Origin: Corallococcus sicarius
Lineage (GTDB): Bacteria; Myxococcota; Myxococcia; Myxococcales; Myxococcaceae
DNA length: 33,279 nucleotides
Assembly (NCBI RefSeq): GCF_003611735.1
Contig: NZ_RAWG01000076.1
Span: 1-33,279, forward strand
Direction of reading: 5' to 3'
Shown: positions 29,884 through 33,279 of the stretch, in pieces
How the letters are laid out: each line of letters begins with the position of its first letter
Position numbering within the stretch: the stretch's first letter is position 1
The notes under the pieces: model-generated
Databases searched by the model: none
The model's input: only the letters and a program-made list of their open reading frames with translations
What the model was told of the DNA's origin: nothing
Program-made: the position numbers and the translations under genes

Positions 29884-31245
29884 ATGGACACTCCTCCTCC
29901 CGTCGCCTTTGAGACTGAGCTCGCGCGGGTGGTGAACGCCCAGCGCAAGCGCGTGCTGGGCGCGGGGGCGGTGGTGCGGCTCGTGGGCACGGCCGTGTTC
30001 CTCGCGGTGAGCACGGGCCTGTGGCTGTCGGGGGCCCCGGACTGGGCGCACTACCCCCTGATGCTGACGGGCTACGGCCTGGTGGTGGCGCTGCTGTTCG
30101 CGCTGCGCTTCCGGCCGGTGACGCGGCAGCTGAGCCTGGTGCAGTCCGTGGTGGACGTGGCGCTGGTGTTCGGCCTCCAGATGGTGGCGCTGCCCGTGTC
30201 GCCCTTCCCCGCGGGCGTGGCGGGCTTCAGCCTGGGCCTCTTCGCGCTCGTGGTGGCGCTGAGCGGCCTGGAGCTGCTGCCCGCGCTCGTGTACGGCACG
30301 GCGGGCCTGGCGACGCTGGCCCAGGCGGTGCTCATGCGCGAGGCGGGCGTGGGCTACGGCGCGGTGGCCATCGCGGCGGTGACGCTGTTCATGGTCGCGG
30401 CGGTGAGCCACTACGGCACCGGGCGGCTGCGGCAGCTGGCCATGGACCTGTCGCGCGCGGAGGTGGCGAGGCAGCTGGAGGCCCGCCGCACCTCCGAGGT
30501 GGAGGAGGCGCACCGCACCATCGAGCGCATGCTCTCCGAGGCCCACGCGCGCAACGCCCAGCTGGAGGCAGTGCAGGGCCACCAGGAGCAGCTGATGCAG
30601 TTCCTCGTGCACGACCTGCGCTCGCCCCTGTCCGCCGTGACGCTGTCGCTGTCCTGGATGGAGCAGGAGCTGCCCATCGGGACGCCGCTGGTGGAGTCGG
30701 TGCGCACGGGGCTCGCCGTCACCGCGCGGTTGGACCGGATGATCTCCGACCTCCTGGACGTGCCCCGCCTGGAGCAGGGGCGGCTGGCGCCGCGCAAGCA
30801 GCCCTTCCCGGCCGCACCGCTCCTGGACGAGGTGCGCCGCTCGCTGGATGGAGCGGCCCGCCTGCGGAAGATCCGGCTGGAGCTGGCGTGCACCCCGGGC
30901 CTCCAAATCGTGGGGGACGCGGGCCTGCTCATCCGCGTGGTGGAGAACCTGGCCACCAACGCGCTCCGCTACGCGCCGTCCGGCGGGCGGGTGCGCCTGG
31001 AGGCAGGCGAGGCGGAGGGGTTCCAGTGGCTGGCGGTGCGCAACGACGGCATCGCCATTCCCCCGGAGGCGCGCGAGTCCCTCTTCGACAAGTACACGCA
31101 GGGCAGCCGCGAGAAGGAGGGCCGCCGGGGCTACGGCCTGGGGCTGTACTTCTCCCGGCTCGCGGCCGAGGCGCATGGCGGCCGGCTGGCCGTGGAGGAC
31201 GCGGAGGGCTGGTCCACGTCCTTCGTCCTGCGCCTGCCCCGCTAG
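29884..31245 (+). CDS. Membrane sensor histidine kinase, orphan
   Basis: A 453-residue kinase. About six hydrophobic segments (residues 27-175) form a membrane sensor domain with no large loop. A coiled-coil linker (185-238) leads to HisKA: H-box FLVHDLRSPLSA with His243. The HATPase domain follows: N-box ENLATNALRYAP (Asn355, Asn359), G1 RNDGIAIPPE (about 386-395), F-box SLFDKYTQG, G2 GYGLGLYFS (417-424). In G1 the usual DxGxG Asp is Asn387 and the second Gly is Ala391, a variant known in other kinases (NDG/NEGPPIP type). No response regulator is adjacent. ATG start; no clear ribosome site. It is divergent from pspA, so it may sense envelope state (inference). Confidence 0.9.
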   Translation: MDTPPPVAFETELARVVNAQRKRVLGAGAVVRLVGTAVFLAVSTGLWLSGAPDWAHYPLMLTGYGLVVALLFALRFRPVTRQLSLVQSVVDVALVFGLQMVALPVSPFPAGVAGFSLGLFALVVALSGLELLPALVYGTAGLATLAQAVLMREAGVGYGAVAIAAVTLFMVAAVSHYGTGRLRQLAMDLSRAEVARQLEARRTSEVEEAHRTIERMLSEAHARNAQLEAVQGHQEQLMQFLVHDLRSPLSAVTLSLSWMEQELPIGTPLVESVRTGLAVTARLDRMISDLLDVPRLEQGRLAPRKQPFPAAPLLDEVRRSLDGAARLRKIRLELACTPGLQIVGDAGLLIRVVENLATNALRYAPSGGRVRLEAGEAEGFQWLAVRNDGIAIPPEARESLFDKYTQGSREKEGRRGYGLGLYFSRLAAEAHGGRLAVEDAEGWSTSFVLRLPR

Positions 31246-31267
31246 CGACAGGGCCTGCTACCCGGCC

Positions 31268-32599
31268 TCAGCGCAGCTTCGCGCGGGCGAAGAGCTTCGC
31301 GGCCTGCGTCCGGGCGTTGCCCAGCACCTGCGAGGCGTCCAGCGTCGTCAGCTCGCCCTCGCGCAGCACCAGCTTGCCGTCGATGAGCACGTGCGACACG
31401 TCCGTGGAGCGCGCCGAGTACACCAGCGGTCCCGTCACGTCGTCCGGCAGCGGGCAGAAGTGGAAGCCGCGCGTGTCCACCACGGTGAGGTCCGCGCGCT
31501 TGCCGACCTCCACCGAGCCCACCTCGTGCTCCAGGCCCAGGGCTCGCGCGCCGTGCAGCGTGGCCATCTCCAGCACGTGCATGGGCGTCATCGCCACCGG
31601 GCCCACGCGCGGGTTGTGCAGCACCGACGCGAGCCGCATCTCGTGGAAGAGGTCCAACGTGTTGTTGCAGGGCGCGCCGTCCGCGCCCAGCGCCACCGGG
31701 ATGCCGTCCGCGAGCAGCTCCGGCACCCGCGCGTAGCCCGACGCCAGCTTCAGGTTGGAGCCCGGGCAGTGGCACACCACCGTGCCCGACTCGCGCAACA
31801 GCGCCTGCTCCTTCCCCTCCACCCACACGCAGTGGGCCAGGGTGACGTGGGGACCGGTGAGCCCCAGCCCGTGGAAGAAGGCGATGTTGTCCTGGCCGGT
31901 GACCTGGCGGACGACCTCCGTCTCCTTCGGGTTCTCGCTCGCGTGCGAGTGGATCCGCACGCCCTTCTCGCGCGACAGCCGGCCCACCTCCCGCAGCAGC
32001 TCCGGGGTGCAGGACAGGGCGAAGCGCGGCGCGAACGCGTAGCGCAGGCGGTTGTCGTGGGTGCCGTGCCAGCGCTCCATCAGCGCCAGGCTCTCCGACA
32101 GCGAGTCCGCCGTGGTTTCACGCAGGCCCCGGGGCACCTCCGCGCCGGAGTCCATCATCGCCTTGCCACCGACGAGCCGGAAGCCGCTGTCGCGCGCGGA
32201 CTCGAAGACGGCGTCGTAGTGGTGCACGGTGCCCATGTCGAGCGCCGCCGTGGCACCAGAGCGGATCAGCTCCGCGAAGGTCAGGTCCGCGCTGGCGCGC
32301 AGGGACGCTGGGTCGTGCGCCGCCTCCATGGGCCAGATGCGCTCGCGCAGCCAGTCCAAGAGCTCCCGCTTGTCCGCGTGGCCCCGGAACAGCGTCTGGC
32401 ACGCGTGCAGGTGGCCGTGGATGAGGCCGGGCATCACCACCTGCCCGGACAGGTCCAGCAGGCGGCGCGGCCCCTTCACCTTCAGGCCCCGGCCCACCTT
32501 CGCGATGCGACCGTCCTGCACGAGCACGTCCGCGCGCGGCAGCACCTCGCGCTCGCGGTTCATGGTCACGACGGTGGCATTGGTCAGCAGCAGATCCAC
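31268..32599 (-). CDS. Amidohydrolase, adenosine-analogue/SAH deaminase type
   Basis: A 443-residue metal-dependent amidohydrolase. Metal ligands: His63 and His65 in HGHLHA, His219 in SHASE (Glu222), His256 in LAHCVW and Asp307 in GADGAPCNN. The GADGAPCNNTLDLFHEMR and HCPGSNLKLASG patterns match the MtaD/DadD-like group, which deaminates S-adenosylhomocysteine, methylthioadenosine or 5'-deoxyadenosine; which substrate cannot be told. The ends (MDLLLTNATVVTMNRE... and DVSHVLIDGKLVLREGE) form the usual beta-sandwich. Start GTG 32599 has no ribosome site and sits 11 bp after the cytidine deaminase stop, suggesting a salvage operon. Convergent with the histidine kinase (22-bp gap, no clear hairpin). 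Confidence 0.88.
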   Translation of the reverse strand: MDLLLTNATVVTMNREREVLPRADVLVQDGRIAKVGRGLKVKGPRRLLDLSGQVVMPGLIHGHLHACQTLFRGHADKRELLDWLRERIWPMEAAHDPASLRASADLTFAELIRSGATAALDMGTVHHYDAVFESARDSGFRLVGGKAMMDSGAEVPRGLRETTADSLSESLALMERWHGTHDNRLRYAFAPRFALSCTPELLREVGRLSREKGVRIHSHASENPKETEVVRQVTGQDNIAFFHGLGLTGPHVTLAHCVWVEGKEQALLRESGTVVCHCPGSNLKLASGYARVPELLADGIPVALGADGAPCNNTLDLFHEMRLASVLHNPRVGPVAMTPMHVLEMATLHGARALGLEHEVGSVEVGKRADLTVVDTRGFHFCPLPDDVTGPLVYSARSTDVSHVLIDGKLVLREGELTTLDASQVLGNARTQAAKLFARAKLR

Positions 32600-32610
32600 G
32601 CGGAGGAACC

Positions 32611-33015
32611 CTAGAGGAAGACGCGGGTGAAGGCGTGCGGCAGCAGCTCTCCGAGCGTGTAGCGCGCCTCCGCCCCGGAGAGGGTGCGGCTGCGCACCGG
32701 AATATCAGGCCCGGCGAACTCGGCGATCACCTGGCGGCACATGCCGCAGGGGGGACAGGGCTCCAGGGTGTCCACGACGACGGCCACCGCCACCGGCTTC
32801 TCCCGGCCCTGGGCCACGCCCGCGGCGAACGCACCGCGCTCCGCGCAGATGGTGAGGCCGTAGGTGGCGTTCTCCACGTTGCAGCCGGTCACCACGGAGC
32901 CGTCCGCGTACAGCACCGCGGCCCCCACCGGGAAGCGCGAGTACGGCACGTGCGCGCGCTGTCGCACCCGCAGGGCCTCCTCGAACAGCCGCTCCCAGGG
33001 AATCTCGTCCGCCAT
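32611..33015 (-). CDS. cdd: Cytidine deaminase
   Basis: A 134-residue homotetramer-type cytidine deaminase converting cytidine and deoxycytidine to uridine forms. Signature residues: CNVENA (Asn47, Glu49 for ribose), zinc ligand Cys57 and catalytic Glu59 in CAER, and Cys90 and Cys93 in PCGMCRQ. Length matches the short class. ATG 33015 has AAGGAGGT four bases upstream, the clearest ribosome site in the window; the nine-residue longer frame is rejected. Directly upstream of the adenosine-type deaminase. Confidence 0.96.
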   Translation of the reverse strand: MADEIPWERLFEEALRVRQRAHVPYSRFPVGAAVLYADGSVVTGCNVENATYGLTICAERGAFAAGVAQGREKPVAVAVVVDTLEPCPPCGMCRQVIAEFAGPDIPVRSRTLSGAEARYTLGELLPHAFTRVFL

Positions 33016-33067
33016 TCCGACCTCCTTCGCGGGCCCCGGCAAGGGTGCCCGTCCATCCCGGAAACGC

Positions 33068-33279
33068 CTAGCGGCCGCCCGCCAATTGCTCGTCCAGGTG
33101 CTTGGCGATGGCGAGCTCCACCTCCACCGGCAACTCCAAGAAGCGCACCCGCACCACGGGGCCCTCGGCTCCGGCCTTGGGCGGCAGCACCTCTCCGCGC
33201 ACCTGCAACTCCTCCAGGGACGGAGGCAGCGCGAAGCGCACCTCCACGGACTGGCCCGGATTCAGGGCCTCGCCCACCC
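33068..33279 (-). CDS. C-terminal part of a PilZ-domain protein (cut by window edge)
   Basis: About 70 C-terminal residues are visible; the frame is open at the right edge, so the 5' part is missing. The text matches the end of TIGR02266-type PilZ domains (GEALNPGQSVEVRFALP, LQVRGEVL, VVRVRFLELP, LAIAKHLDEQL), abundant in myxobacteria. The RxxxR and DxSxxG c-di-GMP motifs would lie outside the visible part, so nucleotide binding cannot be judged. 52 bp separate its stop from the cytidine deaminase ATG, with no clear hairpin. Confidence 0.75.
   Translation of the reverse strand, partial: VGEALNPGQSVEVRFALPPSLEELQVRGEVLPPKAGAEGPVVRVRFLELPVEVELAIAKHLDEQLAGGR

Noticed and set aside
31246-31267. 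Search for a terminator between the kinase and amidohydrolase genes
   Set aside because: Only short imperfect GC pairings; no stem comparable to the other convergent gaps.
1-33279. tRNA, rRNA, CRISPR, insertion sequences, prophage or toxin-antitoxin loci
   Set aside because: No matching sequence, repeat array, transposase motif or terminal inverted repeats were seen.

Overview
The window is a very GC-rich, gene-dense bacterial segment. Serine/threonine kinase with PEGA repeats, a sigma-54 activator, an orphan histidine kinase, a TIGR02266-type PilZ end and many lipoproteins together suggest a myxobacterium, most likely Myxococcaceae (Myxococcus/Corallococcus type). This is inferred from gene content and composition; there is no rRNA or marker gene. 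The first 48 bases are not genomic: they match the Illumina P5/i5/Nextera read-1 adapter with a few errors, so the left edge is a contig end with untrimmed adapter and the first gene may be 5'-truncated.

Layout. (1) 87-3648, + strand: an alpha/beta hydrolase, then a tightly packed DUF2157 / DUF4401 / GDYXXLXY membrane-protein trio. (2) 3671-5392, - strand: a GAF plus AAA+ sigma-54 activator. Its 341-bp upstream region holds a sigma-54 (-24/-12) promoter match, two tandem 17-bp palindromes 21 bp apart at enhancer distance, and a perfect 14-bp hairpin in the predicted leader. (3) 10649 down to 5734, - strand: outer-membrane-type protein, secreted hypothetical, LpoB-like lipoprotein, COG3014-like lipoprotein, ZIP metal transporter and methyltransferase, closely spaced. 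(4) 10766-12403, -: an MscS-type channel, divergent from a single-domain response regulator whose stop overlaps the start of a tetraheme cytochrome c lipoprotein (TGATG). (5) 14674-17742, +: a LysM lytic transglycosylase and an L,D-transpeptidase. (6) 17775-22195, -: a two-domain AAA ATPase behind a Ser/Thr kinase with a cytoplasmic kinase domain, one membrane segment and three PEGA-like repeats.

(7) 29607 down to 22304, -: seven consecutive genes: PspA/IM30, membrane-anchored substrate-binding-like protein, membrane-anchored coiled-coil protein, large lipoprotein, ABC ATPase, MacB/FtsX-type permease, and a membrane protein. The last four overlap by 4 nt at every junction (TTGA, GTGA, ATGA). 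This is the best candidate for an uncharacterised system: an envelope-stress / envelope-transport module built on PspA and a MacB-like ABC complex. (8) 29884-31245, +: an orphan membrane histidine kinase divergent from pspA, with a sigma-54-like promoter match. (9) 33279 down to 31268, -: a PilZ-domain end (cut by the window edge), cytidine deaminase and an amidohydrolase of the adenosine/SAH deaminase type, i.e. nucleoside salvage.

The common theme is the cell envelope: peptidoglycan synthesis activation (LpoB), cleavage (transglycosylase), crosslinking (L,D-transpeptidase), membrane integrity (PspA, MscS) and signalling. No tRNA, rRNA, CRISPR, insertion sequence or prophage was seen. Promoter calls are by eye from consensus and are tentative unless said otherwise.
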